From Anaerolineales bacterium (GTDB lineage: Bacteria; Chloroflexota; Anaerolineae; JAAEKA01): a stretch of 64,000 nucleotides of DNA. The notes beneath the pieces were generated by a model. That model saw nothing but the letters and a program-made list of their open reading frames with translations. It was not told the DNA's origin and made no database searches. The stretch is from contig JACKBI010000001.1 in the NCBI GenBank assembly GCA_020634615.1, positions 682,001 to 746,000 on the forward strand, in the 5' to 3' direction. This document shows, one piece after another, positions 49,396 to 58,158 of the stretch (position 1 is its first letter; every line of letters begins with the position of its first letter). Made by a program: the position numbers and the translations under genes.

Positions 49396-49424
49396 TTGCA
49401 TTGCATCATGCCGGGTATTATAAT
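49396..49424 (+). promoter_or_regulatory. Promoter of the ATP-grasp/alpha-E/transglutaminase operon
   Basis: TTGCAT (49396-49401), 17 bases, TATAAT (49419-49424). The leader to ATG 49517 is about 85 bases. The rest of 49177-49395 is AT-richer and shows no other confident site. Confidence 0.75.
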
Positions 49425-49516
49425 GTGCACCGCTACACAGCAGGCCGCGATGGCCCTCCCCTCGACGACGAGTTGCAACCTAATCGCCCACCGTTTATTG
49501 TTTACAGGAGCAGTCC

Positions 49517-50989
49517 ATGCCTGCCACTTCCCCTGTTGCGACTCCCGATCTGCTGGAACATTACGATGCCGGACCGGCCTTCGATGAATTCCTTGGCAAG
49601 GACCGCCAGCCGCGCGACCATTACCAGGCGCTGTATCAGCATCTGCGCTCTCTGCCAGCCAACGAGCTGAACCGCCGCCAGAGCGCCGCTGATCTGTCCT
49701 TCCTCAACCAGGGCATCACATTTACTGTCTACAGCAACGACCAGGGAACCGAACGTATCTTCCCCTACGACCTGCTGCCGCGCATCCTGACCGGAGAGGA
49801 GTGGTCGACCATCGACCGCGGGCTGCGCCAGCGGATGGCCGCACTGAACCTGTTTCTGTACGACATCTACCACGAAGGCAGGATACTCCAGGACAAGGTG
49901 GTGCCGCTGGATCTGGTCTACAGTGCGCCGCACTACCGCCGCGAGATGCGCGACGTGGACGTGCCGCGCGGTGTCTATGTCGCCGTCGATGGAACCGACC
50001 TGGTGCGGGTCGACAACGGCCGCTTCCTGGTGCTGGAGGACAACTTGCGCGTGCCCAGTGGCGTATCCTACATGCTGGCCAATCGTCAGGTGATGAAACG
50101 CGTTTTCCCGGGGCAGTTCAGCCACTACGGCGTGCAGCCGATCCTGAACTATGGCCAGGCGCTGCTCAACACGCTGGCGTCGCTGGCGCCACAACACGCA
50201 GACAACCCGATCATCGTGCTGCTGACGCCCGGCGTTTTCAACTCGGCCTATTTCGAACACACATTTCTGGCGCGGCAGATGGGCATCCCGCTGGTGGAAG
50301 GGCGCGACCTGCTGGTGCACGACAACTACGTCTACATGCGCACCACAGCCGGCCTGCAGCGGGTTGACGTGGTCTACCGCCGGGTCGACGATGACTTTCT
50401 GGACCCGTTGACGTTCCGCCGCGACTCGATCCTGGGTGTGCCTGGCCTGTTCAACGCTTACCGGGCCGGCAATGTCACACTGGCCAACGCGGTCGGCACG
50501 GGCGTAGCTGACGACAAGGCAGTCTACGCTTACGTGCCAGCCATCATTCGCTACTACCTGGACGAGGATGCGATCCTGGACAACGTGGAGACGTTCCTGC
50601 TAACCGACGACAAGGCGCGCCAGCACGTCCTGGCCAACCTCGACAAGCTGGTAGTGAAAGCGGTCGGCGAGTCGGGCGGCTACGACATGCTCATCGGACC
50701 GCACAGCACCGCCGAGCAGCGCGAGCAATTCCGTGAGCGCATCGTTGCGAATCCGCGCAACTACATCGCCCAGCCGACCCTCAATCTGTCGTGCGCGCCT
50801 TGCTTCATCGACGGCCAGATCGAGGCGCGCCACATCGACCTGCGTCCCTTCGTGCTGACGGGCCGGGAAATCACCATCGCACCGGGCGGCCTGACGCGGG
50901 TGGCGCTGCGGCGCGGCTCGCTGGTCGTCAACTCGTCGCAGGGCGGGGGCAGCAAGGACACTTGGGTGCTGACCGGGGAGGAGGCGTAG
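49517..50989 (+). CDS. Circularly permuted ATP-grasp type 2 protein
   Basis: A 490-residue protein of the COG2308 family. Typical blocks are P-Y-D-L-L-P-R-I-L-T, the E-D-N-L-R-V-P-S-G-V-S-Y segment, A-N-A-V-G-T-G-V-A-D-D-K, and the C-terminal N-S-S-Q-G-G-G-S-K-D-T-W-V-L. The family is predicted to ligate amino acids or peptides using ATP; no product is established. AGGAG precedes the ATG. One base separates its stop from the alpha-E gene, and the transglutaminase gene overlaps that in turn. Confidence 0.92.
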   Translation: MPATSPVATPDLLEHYDAGPAFDEFLGKDRQPRDHYQALYQHLRSLPANELNRRQSAADLSFLNQGITFTVYSNDQGTERIFPYDLLPRILTGEEWSTIDRGLRQRMAALNLFLYDIYHEGRILQDKVVPLDLVYSAPHYRREMRDVDVPRGVYVAVDGTDLVRVDNGRFLVLEDNLRVPSGVSYMLANRQVMKRVFPGQFSHYGVQPILNYGQALLNTLASLAPQHADNPIIVLLTPGVFNSAYFEHTFLARQMGIPLVEGRDLLVHDNYVYMRTTAGLQRVDVVYRRVDDDFLDPLTFRRDSILGVPGLFNAYRAGNVTLANAVGTGVADDKAVYAYVPAIIRYYLDEDAILDNVETFLLTDDKARQHVLANLDKLVVKAVGESGGYDMLIGPHSTAEQREQFRERIVANPRNYIAQPTLNLSCAPCFIDGQIEARHIDLRPFVLTGREITIAPGGLTRVALRRGSLVVNSSQGGGSKDTWVLTGEEA

Positions 50990-50990
50990 C

Positions 50991-51956
50991 ATGGCCATGT
51001 TATCGCGCGTCGCCGATCACCTCTACTGGATGAGTCGTTACCTGGAGCGGGCGCAACACACTGCGCGCTTGCTGGATGTGGCGCTGGACATGATCCCCGA
51101 CCGCTCACCGGCCGCCGTGGCCCGCTCGTGGGAAACGCTTTTCGCCAGCCTGAACGTCACCCCGCCGGAAGACCTGCCGCGCAAGCCGCGCCACATCACC
51201 AACTTCCTGGCCTTCGACGAAGAAAACGGCCCCTCCATCGCCCACCATATGACCGTGGCGCGTGAAAATGCCCGCCAGGTGCGCGAGCTGATCAGCAGCG
51301 AGATGTGGGAACAGGTCAACCGGCTGTATCTTGACGTGCAGACCACCAACATCAACCGGATTTGGGGCCAGTCCAGCGAGTTCCTCTCGTCGGTGAAGCA
51401 GGGCGCGCACCTGTTTCAGGGCATTACCGACTCGACCATGAACCGCGGCGAAGGCTGGCACTTCATCCAGCTTGGGCAATACACCGAGCGCGCGGGCAAT
51501 GTCGCCGCCCTTCTCAACGCCCACATCGACGATCAGCTGGCGTCTACACAGCAAGGCGCCGACCAGTACCTGGAATTGTTGGGGCTGCTGCGCAGTTGCA
51601 CCGCGTTCGAAGCCTACTGTAAGGTCTACAGCGCCGAGTTGCATTTCGAAGAGGTCGCCGAATTTTTACTGCTCAACGATACCTTCCCGTTCTCAGTCAA
51701 TTTCGCCGCCAGCCAGATGCGCGCCGGATTGGAGTCCATCGCTGACCTGACTGACACACGCCGCAACAACCTGTTGATCCGCCGCGCGGGCCGTCTCAAG
51801 GCGATGCTGGACTACGAGCAGATCGACGAGCTGATCGCCGGCGGCCTGCGACGCCACCTTGACACCGTCCAAAGCCTGAGCGCCCAAATCCACAGCGGCG
51901 TTCACGACAACTACATCGCCTATTCGGTCGAAGACAAACTGACAACTCTGGTATGA
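50991..51956 (+). CDS. Alpha-E domain protein
   Basis: A 321-residue all-helical protein (COG2307). It starts M-L-S-R-V-A-D-H-L-Y-W-M-S-R-Y-L-E-R-A, the family signature, and has G-W-H-F-I-Q-L-G-Q-Y-T-E-R-A in the middle. Alpha-E proteins always accompany circularly permuted ATP-grasp proteins and are thought to be their partner subunit; the activity is unknown. Its stop overlaps the next start by 4 bases. Confidence 0.92.
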   Translation: MAMLSRVADHLYWMSRYLERAQHTARLLDVALDMIPDRSPAAVARSWETLFASLNVTPPEDLPRKPRHITNFLAFDEENGPSIAHHMTVARENARQVRELISSEMWEQVNRLYLDVQTTNINRIWGQSSEFLSSVKQGAHLFQGITDSTMNRGEGWHFIQLGQYTERAGNVAALLNAHIDDQLASTQQGADQYLELLGLLRSCTAFEAYCKVYSAELHFEEVAEFLLLNDTFPFSVNFAASQMRAGLESIADLTDTRRNNLLIRRAGRLKAMLDYEQIDELIAGGLRRHLDTVQSLSAQIHSGVHDNYIAYSVEDKLTTLV

Positions 51957-52909
51957 TCTATCTCACCCGGCACATCACCCGCTACGGCTACAGTGCGCCG
52001 ATCCGGGAAAGCATCATGGAAGTACACATGCAGCCGCGTTCGGATGGCAACCAGCGCTGCATCGAGTTCAACCTGACGGTCCGGCCGCACACCCGGCCGA
52101 CCTCCTATCATGACTATCAGGGCAATGTCGTCCACCATTTCGACATCCCAGGCCAGCACGACCAGCTTTTCCTCCTGGCAGAGTCGACGGTCGAGGTCAA
52201 CCCACTGACACCCCTGCCAGAGAGCCTGCCGCAGACTGCCTGGGACGACCTGGATGGTCTGACGAAGAGCGGTGAATTCTGGGACTACATCCAGCCCAGC
52301 GTCTTCGCCCGTCCAACACCGTTGCTGGAGGAGCTGGCTGCCGAACTGCGCGTCGATCGCAGCCGTGATCCGCTGTCAACACTGCTGGCGCTGAACAGCG
52401 CGCTCTATGGCGTCTTCAGCTATGTGCCGCAGAGCACCACCGTCGACTCAGCCATCGACGACGCCATCGCCCATCGCAGTGGCGTTTGCCAGGACTTCAG
52501 TCACATCATGATCACGCTGGTGCGCGGGCTGGGGATTCCCTGCCGGTACGTCAGCGGCTATCTCTACCACCAGCGCAACGACAAACACCACGACCGTTCC
52601 GAAGAGGATGCCAGTCACGCCTGGATCGAGGCCTTCCTGCCCGGGTTAGGCTGGCGCGGCTTCGATCCCACCAACAATCTGGTGGCGGGCGAGCGGCATA
52701 TTCGGGTCGCCGAAGGACGGGATTACGCCGACGTGCCGCCGACCCGCGGCGTGTTCAAAGGCCAGGCATCCAGCGAACTGGGGGTCAGCGTACGCATTGC
52801 ACAGTCTTACATTCCGCTGGACGCTGAAGAGAAAGTGCTGATGACCACCGTTGCCGCCCCGCCTGCACCGATGAAACGGATCGATCAGCAGCAACAGCAA
52901 CAACAGTAA
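51953..52909 (+). CDS. Transglutaminase-like cysteine protease/amidase
   Basis: A 318-residue protein. The N-terminal beta domain has Y-S-A-P-I-R-E-S. The transglutaminase core has Cys179 (R-S-G-V-C-Q-D-F-S-H), His222 (A-S-H-A-W-I-E) and Asp238 (G-F-D-P-T-N-N), a full triad. The tail ends in eight or more Gln. It is the third member of the conserved trio; such proteins probably cleave or cross-link the peptide made by the ATP-grasp protein. Confidence 0.92.
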   Translation: MIYLTRHITRYGYSAPIRESIMEVHMQPRSDGNQRCIEFNLTVRPHTRPTSYHDYQGNVVHHFDIPGQHDQLFLLAESTVEVNPLTPLPESLPQTAWDDLDGLTKSGEFWDYIQPSVFARPTPLLEELAAELRVDRSRDPLSTLLALNSALYGVFSYVPQSTTVDSAIDDAIAHRSGVCQDFSHIMITLVRGLGIPCRYVSGYLYHQRNDKHHDRSEEDASHAWIEAFLPGLGWRGFDPTNNLVAGERHIRVAEGRDYADVPPTRGVFKGQASSELGVSVRIAQSYIPLDAEEKVLMTTVAAPPAPMKRIDQQQQQQQ

Positions 52910-53062
52910 TCCGCAAGCAAGCTGCCACTAAGTTTGGCGGAGAAACAAACCACTTTGGTTCCCGCTGGCTGGCGACGCCGCAGCATCTGAACAGACTGCC
53001 AACTCGACTTTTTTTGACCATCGGTCACATCGATCCCGTGAATCCAGCCGAGGAGCAAATGC

Positions 53063-53365
53063 ATGATTGACCTCAATACTGAGTTTGGCCAGCGCGTTGC
53101 GCGACGGCTGGCAGAGGAACGCATCGGCTGGCTGACGACCGTCGATGCCACCGGGACGCCGCAGCCGCGGCCGGTCTGGTTTCTGTGGCAAGAGGACATC
53201 TTACTGATCTACAGCCGGCCTGGCACGCGCAAGCTGGAGCATATCGCACGCAACCCGCGCGTTTCCTTCAATCTCGACGGCGACGGCCTGGGCGGCGACA
53301 TCGTCGTGTTGACCGGCGTCGCAGCCATCAACGACAGCGCGCCGCCGGCCGACCAGATGCTCTGA
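53063..53365 (+). pseudogene. Truncated PNPOx-like flavin/F420-binding protein (duplicate copy 1)
   Basis: A 100-residue reading frame nearly identical in its first 95 residues to the full protein at 53868-54284 (I-D-L-N-x-E-F-G-Q-R-V, then R-L-A-E-E-R-I-G-W-L-T-T-V, P-Q-P-R-P-V-W-F-L-W). It stops at the point where the intact copy reads P-V-D-Q-F-A-A-Y. The last 40 residues, one strand and helix of the split-barrel fold, are gone, replaced by a vapC fragment. It may still be translated (ATG with GAGGAG upstream) but is unlikely to fold. Confidence 0.8.
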
Positions 53366-53597
53366 GAAAGAAGCACTGCAAGCAGTGGCAAGTATGCAAC
53401 AAGGACGCATCGTGGCACTCGATGCATCGCTTGCCATACACTCGGCCAAGCTCTCCTCGGATTTGAAACTGCCAATGGCTGACAGTATCATTCTGGCCAC
53501 AGCGCAAGCACACAACGCAGTAATCTGGACGCAGGATGCTGACTTCAATGACATCAAAGGCGTCCGCTTCATTGCAAAGGCCACCGACGTACGATAA
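53361..53597 (+). pseudogene. 5'-truncated VapC-type PIN-domain toxin fragment
   Basis: The frame reads S-E-K-E-A-L-Q-A-V-A-S-M-Q-Q-G-R-I-V-A-L-D, then L-P-M-A-D-S-I-I-L-A-T-A, and V-I-W-T-Q-D-A-D-F. The last two match the third and fourth acidic motifs of PIN domains. The N-terminal half with the first catalytic Asp is missing; the fragment begins exactly where the PNPOx copy ends. A GTG at 53385 could start a 70-residue peptide, not an active nuclease. No vapB is next to it. Confidence 0.75.
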
Positions 53598-53866
53598 CTC
53601 GCGACTCCGCATTCACCGCGGACGTCGCGATCAGCGACGCGGCGGCGGACTTCTTCCTCAGCCGCACCGGGCTGAAACCGGTGATCATAGAGCGGCTGCC
53701 GCGCTGGCCAACCTGACTACCTCCCGATCTTGTGAAGGTGCCCGTTGCGACCCGCTCGCTAGCCGACCTGGCGACCGGTAAGTTAGGCGACAGAACAAAT
53801 CCCTTTAGCTTTCGCCGGCTGGTGGTCCTGGATCGCAGCGCACTATCTGAATCGACGGAGGAGTAA
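53598..53866 (+). pseudogene. Degenerate reading frame between vapC fragment and intact PNPOx gene
   Basis: One frame reads A-F-T-A-D-V-A-I-S-D-A-A-A-D-F-F, T-G-L-K-P-V-I-I-E-R-L-P-R-W, a TGA, then L-P-P-D-L-V-K-V-P-V-A-T-R-S-L-A-D-L-A-T-G-K and on to a TAA at 53864. So an open text of about 85 codons has one internal stop. I do not recognise it. Its last part (53780-53845) resembles DNA upstream of copy 1 (52925-52990), which makes it part of the tandem duplication. Confidence 0.45.
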
Positions 53867-53867
53867 C

Positions 53868-54284
53868 GTGATCGATCTCAACAGCGAGTTTGGGCAGCGC
53901 GTTGAGCGGCGGCTGGCGGAGGAGCGCATCGGCTGGCTGACGACTGTCGACAGCACCGGAACGCCGCAGCCGCGGCCGGTTTGGTTTCTGTGGCACGCGG
54001 GCAGCTTCCTCCTCTACAGCCGTCCCGACACGCGCAAGCTGGAGCATATCCAACGCAACCCGCGGGTTGCGCTGCACCTGGACGGCGACGGCCTGGGCGG
54101 CAACATCGTCGTCTTCACCGGCACTGCGGCGATCGATGATACGCCGCCGCCGGTTGACCAGTTTGCTGCTTACGTTGAAAAATACACCGCCGGAATGCAG
54201 CGTATCGGCATGACGGCCGCGCAGTTTGCCGGCGTGTACTCAGTCGTCATCCGCGTGACCGTGGACCATCTGCGCGGTCATTGA
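53868..54284 (+). CDS. PNPOx-like (F420/FMN-dependent) oxidoreductase
   Basis: A 138-residue split-barrel protein of the TIGR03618/PNPOx type. It has R-I-G-W-L-T-T-V-D-S-T-G-T-P-Q-P-R-P-V-W-F, S-R-P-D-T-R-K-L-E-H-I-Q-R-N-P-R-V-A-L-H and the C-terminal V-I-R-V-T-V. Such proteins bind F420 or FMN and reduce or oxidise unknown small molecules. It starts with GTG, GGAGGAG upstream. This is the intact copy of a tandem pair. Confidence 0.88.
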   Translation: MIDLNSEFGQRVERRLAEERIGWLTTVDSTGTPQPRPVWFLWHAGSFLLYSRPDTRKLEHIQRNPRVALHLDGDGLGGNIVVFTGTAAIDDTPPPVDQFAAYVEKYTAGMQRIGMTAAQFAGVYSVVIRVTVDHLRGH

Positions 54285-54298
54285 TCGCCTTAATCCAC

Positions 54299-54326
54299 TT
54301 TGTAAACTATTCGATTTACAAAGTCA
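54299..54326 (+). terminator. 10-bp inverted repeat between PNPOx-like and DUF2277 genes
   Basis: ACTTTGTAAA (54299-54308) and TTTACAAAGT (54317-54326) with an 8-base loop. It is AT-rich with no T-tract, so it may be an operator for DUF2277 rather than a terminator. Confidence 0.4.
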
Positions 54327-54359
54327 TCTATGCTTTATTTGCAACTCTGGTGGTGAACC

Positions 54360-54563
54360 ATGTGTCGAAGCATCGTACAATTGCGGCGGCCTGACGATCA
54401 GGCGCCGACCGAAGAAGAGGTCCGTGCCGCGGCCTTGCAGTTCGTGCGCAAGGTCAGCGGCTATCGCAAACCGTCGAAAGCCAACCAGGAGGCCTTCGAT
54501 CAGGCCGTTGCCGAGATCGCCGGCAGCACCGACAAGTTGCTGGCGAGTCTGGCAGGCCGTTGA
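54360..54563 (+). CDS. DUF2277 family protein
   Basis: A 67-residue protein beginning M-C-R-S-I and containing E-E-E-V-R-A-A-A-L-Q-F-V-R-K-V-S-G-Y-R-K-P-S, then N-Q-E-A-F. This matches DUF2277 closely. The function is unknown; Cys2 and the helical body are conserved. No strong ribosome site precedes the ATG. It is a single gene between the PNPOx-like and P450 genes. Confidence 0.88.
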   Translation: MCRSIVQLRRPDDQAPTEEEVRAAALQFVRKVSGYRKPSKANQEAFDQAVAEIAGSTDKLLASLAGR

Positions 54564-54636
54564 CGCAAGGCCGTTCGGCCAGTCACCCTTCCCCAATGTA
54601 GGGTTTGTTCCATTACACACAGGATTTCGACCTTCT

Positions 54637-54665
54637 TTGCTGCCAGGCCGGTGTTGGGCTATACT
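54637..54665 (+). promoter_or_regulatory. Promoter of the cytochrome P450 gene
   Basis: TTGCTG (54637-54642), 17 bases, TATACT (54660-54665), giving a leader of about 45 bases. Confidence 0.7.
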
Positions 54666-54716
54666 GATCTGTGACGTTCAGGCGATTGCTTTGCCACAAC
54701 AAAAACGGAGCAGGCG

Positions 54717-56096
54717 ATGAGTAAAACTACGACCTCCACGAGAACCACAAACCGGCTGGCCCCCGGCCCCCAACAGAACCTTTTGCTGAACACGCTCTTC
54801 GGTTCCAAAGAAGGTGGCGCCATTGCGTGGTACATGGACCTGTGGCGGCAGTACGGCGATCTGGTACGGGTAAAAATGGGACCGATGGTGATGCACCAGA
54901 TCGTGCATCCCGACCATGTCAGGCACGTACTGGTGGAAAACGTTGACAATTATCCCAAAGGCTTTAGCCACGACAAACTGCGCATCGCTCTGGGCAATGG
55001 ATTGCTGACCAGCGGCGGCCAGCTTTGGAAGTATCAGCGCAAGTTGATGCAGCCCACCTATACACCGAAAGGGGTTGCCCAGTTCGCCGATATCATGGTG
55101 GACTCCGCCGACCAGATGTTGGCGCGCTGGCGGTTGCTCAAGGGTCGCGAGACGACGCTCGTCGTCAACCAGGAGATGATGCGCCTGGCCATGAGCGTGA
55201 TCTCCCGCTCGATGTTCGGCATTGACATCAGCGAGGATTTCCGGGACGCCGGCCAGGCGTTGATGGACATCCTGGAGTTCGCCTCCGCCCGCAGCACGTC
55301 GTTCATCGACCCGCCTTTGTACGTTCCTACCCCCATGAACCGGCGCTTCAAGCATGCCCTCGAGACCATCGACACCTTCCTGTACGGCATCATTCGTGAA
55401 CGGCAGCATCAAGGGCCGGGCGACGACCTGCTGTCGCTGCTGATGACCGCCAGAGACGAGGAAACCGGCGCGGTGATGGACGAAAAGCAACTGCGCGACG
55501 AGGTGCTGATCACCTTTTTCGCCGGTCACGAGACTACAGCCCAACTGCTGACCTGGACATGGTACCTGTTGTCCAAGTCGCCGCACGTGGAGGAAAAACT
55601 GCACGCCGAGGTTGACACGGTGCTCAACGGCCGCAAGCCAACTCTCGACGACATGCCAAGTCTGGTCTACACCCGCCAGATTCTGGATGAGACGCTGCGC
55701 CTCTATTCGCCGGTAGCGATTACGGCCCGCGACCCGCTGGCGGACGATGAGATTGCCGGCCGCCTGATACCGGCCGGGTCAATGATCACGATCACGCCGT
55801 TCATCACCCATCGCCATCCGGAGTTCTGGGACAACCCCGAGGGCTTCATGCCTGAGCGCTTCGATCCGGTTGAGGTCAAGAAGCGGCCGCGCTACGCGTA
55901 TTACCCCTTCGGCGCCGGCCCGCGCATCTGCATCGGCCAGCACTTCGCGCTGATGGAGGCGGTGCTCGTCCTGGCCGAGGTGTCGCAGTACTATCGCCTG
56001 AAGCTGATTCCCGGCCTGTGGGTCGAACCGCAGTTCATGGGCACGCTGCGCCCGTCACGCGACGTGCTGATGACGCTGGAAGAGCGGCACGCATAG
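54717..56096 (+). CDS. Cytochrome P450
   Basis: A 459-residue soluble P450. The I-helix oxygen motif is A-G-H-E-T-T (269-274), the K-helix E-x-x-R is in D-E-T-L-R, and the heme loop is F-G-A-G-P-R-I-C-I-G with Cys405. A Pro-rich start (R-L-A-P-G-P) and the overall length resemble CYP102/CYP4-like bacterial P450s that hydroxylate fatty acids or terpenoids. No ferredoxin or reductase gene is nearby, so electrons must come from elsewhere. It has its own promoter and terminator. Confidence 0.95.
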   Translation: MSKTTTSTRTTNRLAPGPQQNLLLNTLFGSKEGGAIAWYMDLWRQYGDLVRVKMGPMVMHQIVHPDHVRHVLVENVDNYPKGFSHDKLRIALGNGLLTSGGQLWKYQRKLMQPTYTPKGVAQFADIMVDSADQMLARWRLLKGRETTLVVNQEMMRLAMSVISRSMFGIDISEDFRDAGQALMDILEFASARSTSFIDPPLYVPTPMNRRFKHALETIDTFLYGIIRERQHQGPGDDLLSLLMTARDEETGAVMDEKQLRDEVLITFFAGHETTAQLLTWTWYLLSKSPHVEEKLHAEVDTVLNGRKPTLDDMPSLVYTRQILDETLRLYSPVAITARDPLADDEIAGRLIPAGSMITITPFITHRHPEFWDNPEGFMPERFDPVEVKKRPRYAYYPFGAGPRICIGQHFALMEAVLVLAEVSQYYRLKLIPGLWVEPQFMGTLRPSRDVLMTLEERHA

Positions 56097-56137
56097 CGCA
56101 GCCAACACCCGCCCTCGCCCGTTGATTTCTCAACAAA

Positions 56138-56170
56138 GCACCAGCGCGGTAAAATGCACTGGTGCTTTTT
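56138..56170 (+). terminator. Rho-independent terminator of the P450 gene
   Basis: GCACCAG (56138-56144) pairs with CTGGTGC (56159-56165), flanked by AAA and TTTTT. It lies 39 bases before the pgm start. Confidence 0.85.
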
Positions 56171-56208
56171 CGTTCGTCCCTTTGACTGTCTCACTACGGA
56201 GGTGCCTG

Positions 56209-57861
56209 ATGGCGCTTGATCCCCTGGCCGGCCAGCCCGCGCCGCGCAACGTCCTGACCAACATTCCTCGCCTGATCGCCGCATATTACGTCAACAAGCC
56301 TGATCCCGGGACGCCTGCCCACGCAGTTGCCTTTGGCACGTCGGGCCACCGCGGCTCATCGCTCAGGCATAGCTTCAACGAAGATCACATCCTGGCCATC
56401 AGCCAGGCGCTGGCTGAATACCGCCACGCCCAGGGAATCGACGGCCCGCTGTACGTGGGGATGGACACGCACGCGCTCTCCGAGCCGGCCATGATGTCAG
56501 CCGTGGAGGTCTTCGCAGCCAACGGAGTGACCACGGTCTTGCAGTCCGGTCTGGGCTACACGCCGACGCCGGTGATCTCGCATGCGATCCTGACATATAA
56601 CCGCGGCCGGACCGGCGGGCTGGCGGACGGGGTTGTCATTACGCCCAGCCACAACCCGCCTGACGACGGCGGCTTCAAGTATAACCCACCCGAAGGCGGA
56701 CCGGCGGACACATCGACAACCCGCGCGATCCAGGACCGCGCCAATGCAATCTTGCGCGACAGGCTGAAAGACGTCAAGCGCATCCCATTCGAGCGCGCCC
56801 TCAAGACTGATACCGTCCAAATGCGCGACTACGTGATGCCCTACGTGGAAGATCTGGACGCCGTCGTTGACCTGGAAGCCGTGGCCGCAGCCGGCTTGCG
56901 GATCGGGGTCGACCCTATGGGCGGCGCAGCCGTGGCCTACTGGGAGCCGCTCGCCACACACTACGGACTGAACATCACGGTTGTCAACCCTGTGGTAGAT
57001 CCAACGTTTTCGTTCATGACCCTGGACAGGGACGGCAAGATCCGCATGGACTGCTCGTCCCCTTATGCCATGGCGAGCCTGATCGGATTAAAGGACCAGT
57101 TTGACATCGCCTTTGGCAACGACCCTGACGTCGATCGTCACGGCATTGTCGCCCCTTCCAGCGGCTTGCTCAACCCCAATCATTTCCTGGCAGTGGCGGT
57201 GTGGTATCTGTTCCAGAACCGGCCTGGCTGGCGTGCTGATGCCGCGGTGGGAAAGACGTTGGTGTCCAGCTCCATGATCGACCGGGTGGCTGCCAGCCTG
57301 GGACGCCGCCTGTCCGAGGTGCCGGTCGGCTTCAAGTACTTCGTGGACGGGCTGGTAGACGGGTCCTTTGGCTTTGGCGGCGAAGAAAGCGCGGGCGCGT
57401 CCTTCCTACGCAAGGACGGTACGGTGTGGACCACCGACAAGGACGGCATTATCATGGATCTGCTGGCAGCGGAGATAACTGCGAAGACCGACCGCGATCC
57501 CGGCCAGCATTACCAGGAGTTGGAGGCACGCTTCGGGCGTTCCTTCTACGAGCGGATGGACGCGCCTGCCAATGCCGCGCAGCGCAAGGCGTTGACCAAC
57601 CTGTCGCCGGACCTGGTGGCAGCAACCGAGATGGCCGGGGAGCCCATCGAGGCCAAGCTGACGCGTGCGCCGGGCAACGATGCGCCCATCGGCGGGCTGA
57701 AGGTGGTAACACAGTCCGGCTGGTTCGCGGCCCGCCCCTCGGGCACCGAGGAAATCTACAAGATCTACGCCGAGAGCTTTGCAGGCGAGGAGCACCTCCA
57801 GCAGATCCAGAGCGAGGCACAGACGATTGTCAGCGCAGCGTTCAAAGCAGCCGGGCTGTAA
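56209..57861 (+). CDS. pgm: Phosphoglucomutase (alpha-D-glucose phosphate specific)
   Basis: Pgm interconverts glucose-1- and glucose-6-phosphate. The 550-residue protein has the phosphoserine loop T-P-S-H-N-P-P-D-D-G-G (Ser147), the metal loop D-P-D-V-D-R, the sugar loop G-G-E-E-S and the phosphate-binding R-P-S-G-T-E. The length and the P-L-A-G-x-P start match the E. coli Pgm group. CGGAGG lies 7 bases before ATG 56209. Confidence 0.96.
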   Translation: MALDPLAGQPAPRNVLTNIPRLIAAYYVNKPDPGTPAHAVAFGTSGHRGSSLRHSFNEDHILAISQALAEYRHAQGIDGPLYVGMDTHALSEPAMMSAVEVFAANGVTTVLQSGLGYTPTPVISHAILTYNRGRTGGLADGVVITPSHNPPDDGGFKYNPPEGGPADTSTTRAIQDRANAILRDRLKDVKRIPFERALKTDTVQMRDYVMPYVEDLDAVVDLEAVAAAGLRIGVDPMGGAAVAYWEPLATHYGLNITVVNPVVDPTFSFMTLDRDGKIRMDCSSPYAMASLIGLKDQFDIAFGNDPDVDRHGIVAPSSGLLNPNHFLAVAVWYLFQNRPGWRADAAVGKTLVSSSMIDRVAASLGRRLSEVPVGFKYFVDGLVDGSFGFGGEESAGASFLRKDGTVWTTDKDGIIMDLLAAEITAKTDRDPGQHYQELEARFGRSFYERMDAPANAAQRKALTNLSPDLVAATEMAGEPIEAKLTRAPGNDAPIGGLKVVTQSGWFAARPSGTEEIYKIYAESFAGEEHLQQIQSEAQTIVSAAFKAAGL

Positions 57862-57952
57862 TTCCCACACTTGCTCTGGCCGGTCTGTGCGAAGCCTCCC
57901 GGAGGGGCCGACCGAGCCGAGTCGGGAAATCTTGCAGAACCGCGAACCAGAT

Positions 57953-57981
57953 TTGCCAAACAAGAAGGCTCGTGCTATTAT
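57953..57981 (+). promoter_or_regulatory. Promoter of the 23-codon small gene
   Basis: TTGCCA (57953-57958), 17 bases, TATTAT (57976-57981). A start near 57988 gives a leader of about 32 bases. Confidence 0.72.
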
Positions 57982-58019
57982 CACGCCAATCAAACCCTCA
58001 GAAAGGAGGCGCAAGTCAT

Positions 58020-58091
58020 ATGGCTAAAGTTCAATACCCCGTCCAGTTAGCTCAGTTGAACGCGTGCGCCTCTGGCCTGCGGTGGTGTTGA
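58020..58091 (+). CDS. Small protein of 23 residues, unrecognised
   Basis: The frame reads M-A-K-V-Q-Y-P-V-Q-L-A-Q-L-N-A-C-A-S-G-L, then R-W-C and TGA. It has a strong ribosome site (AAAGGAGG, 10 bases before the ATG), its own promoter and two terminators downstream. The complete gene apparatus makes translation likely. The A-C-x-x-G-L-x-W text is reminiscent of helical repeat proteins, but it is too short to be one. It could be a small protein, a secreted peptide precursor or a leader peptide whose downstream gene is gone. Confidence 0.55.
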   Translation: MAKVQYPVQLAQLNACASGLRWC

Positions 58092-58120
58092 TGCACTTCG
58101 CAGTCTAGTCTAGCATCTCC

Positions 58121-58158
58121 ACGGCCACGGACGCACGTTCCTGTGGCCGTTTGTTTTT
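58121..58158 (+). terminator. First terminator after the small gene
   Basis: ACGGCCAC (58121-58128) pairs with GTGGCCGT (58143-58150), followed by TTGTTTTT. Confidence 0.78.

Noticed and set aside
58036..58110. tRNA-like text (GTTAGCTCAGTTG resembles a D-arm)
   Set aside because: The D stem does not close, there is no GTTCAA T-loop and no anticodon arm. The stretch is explained by the 23-codon frame.
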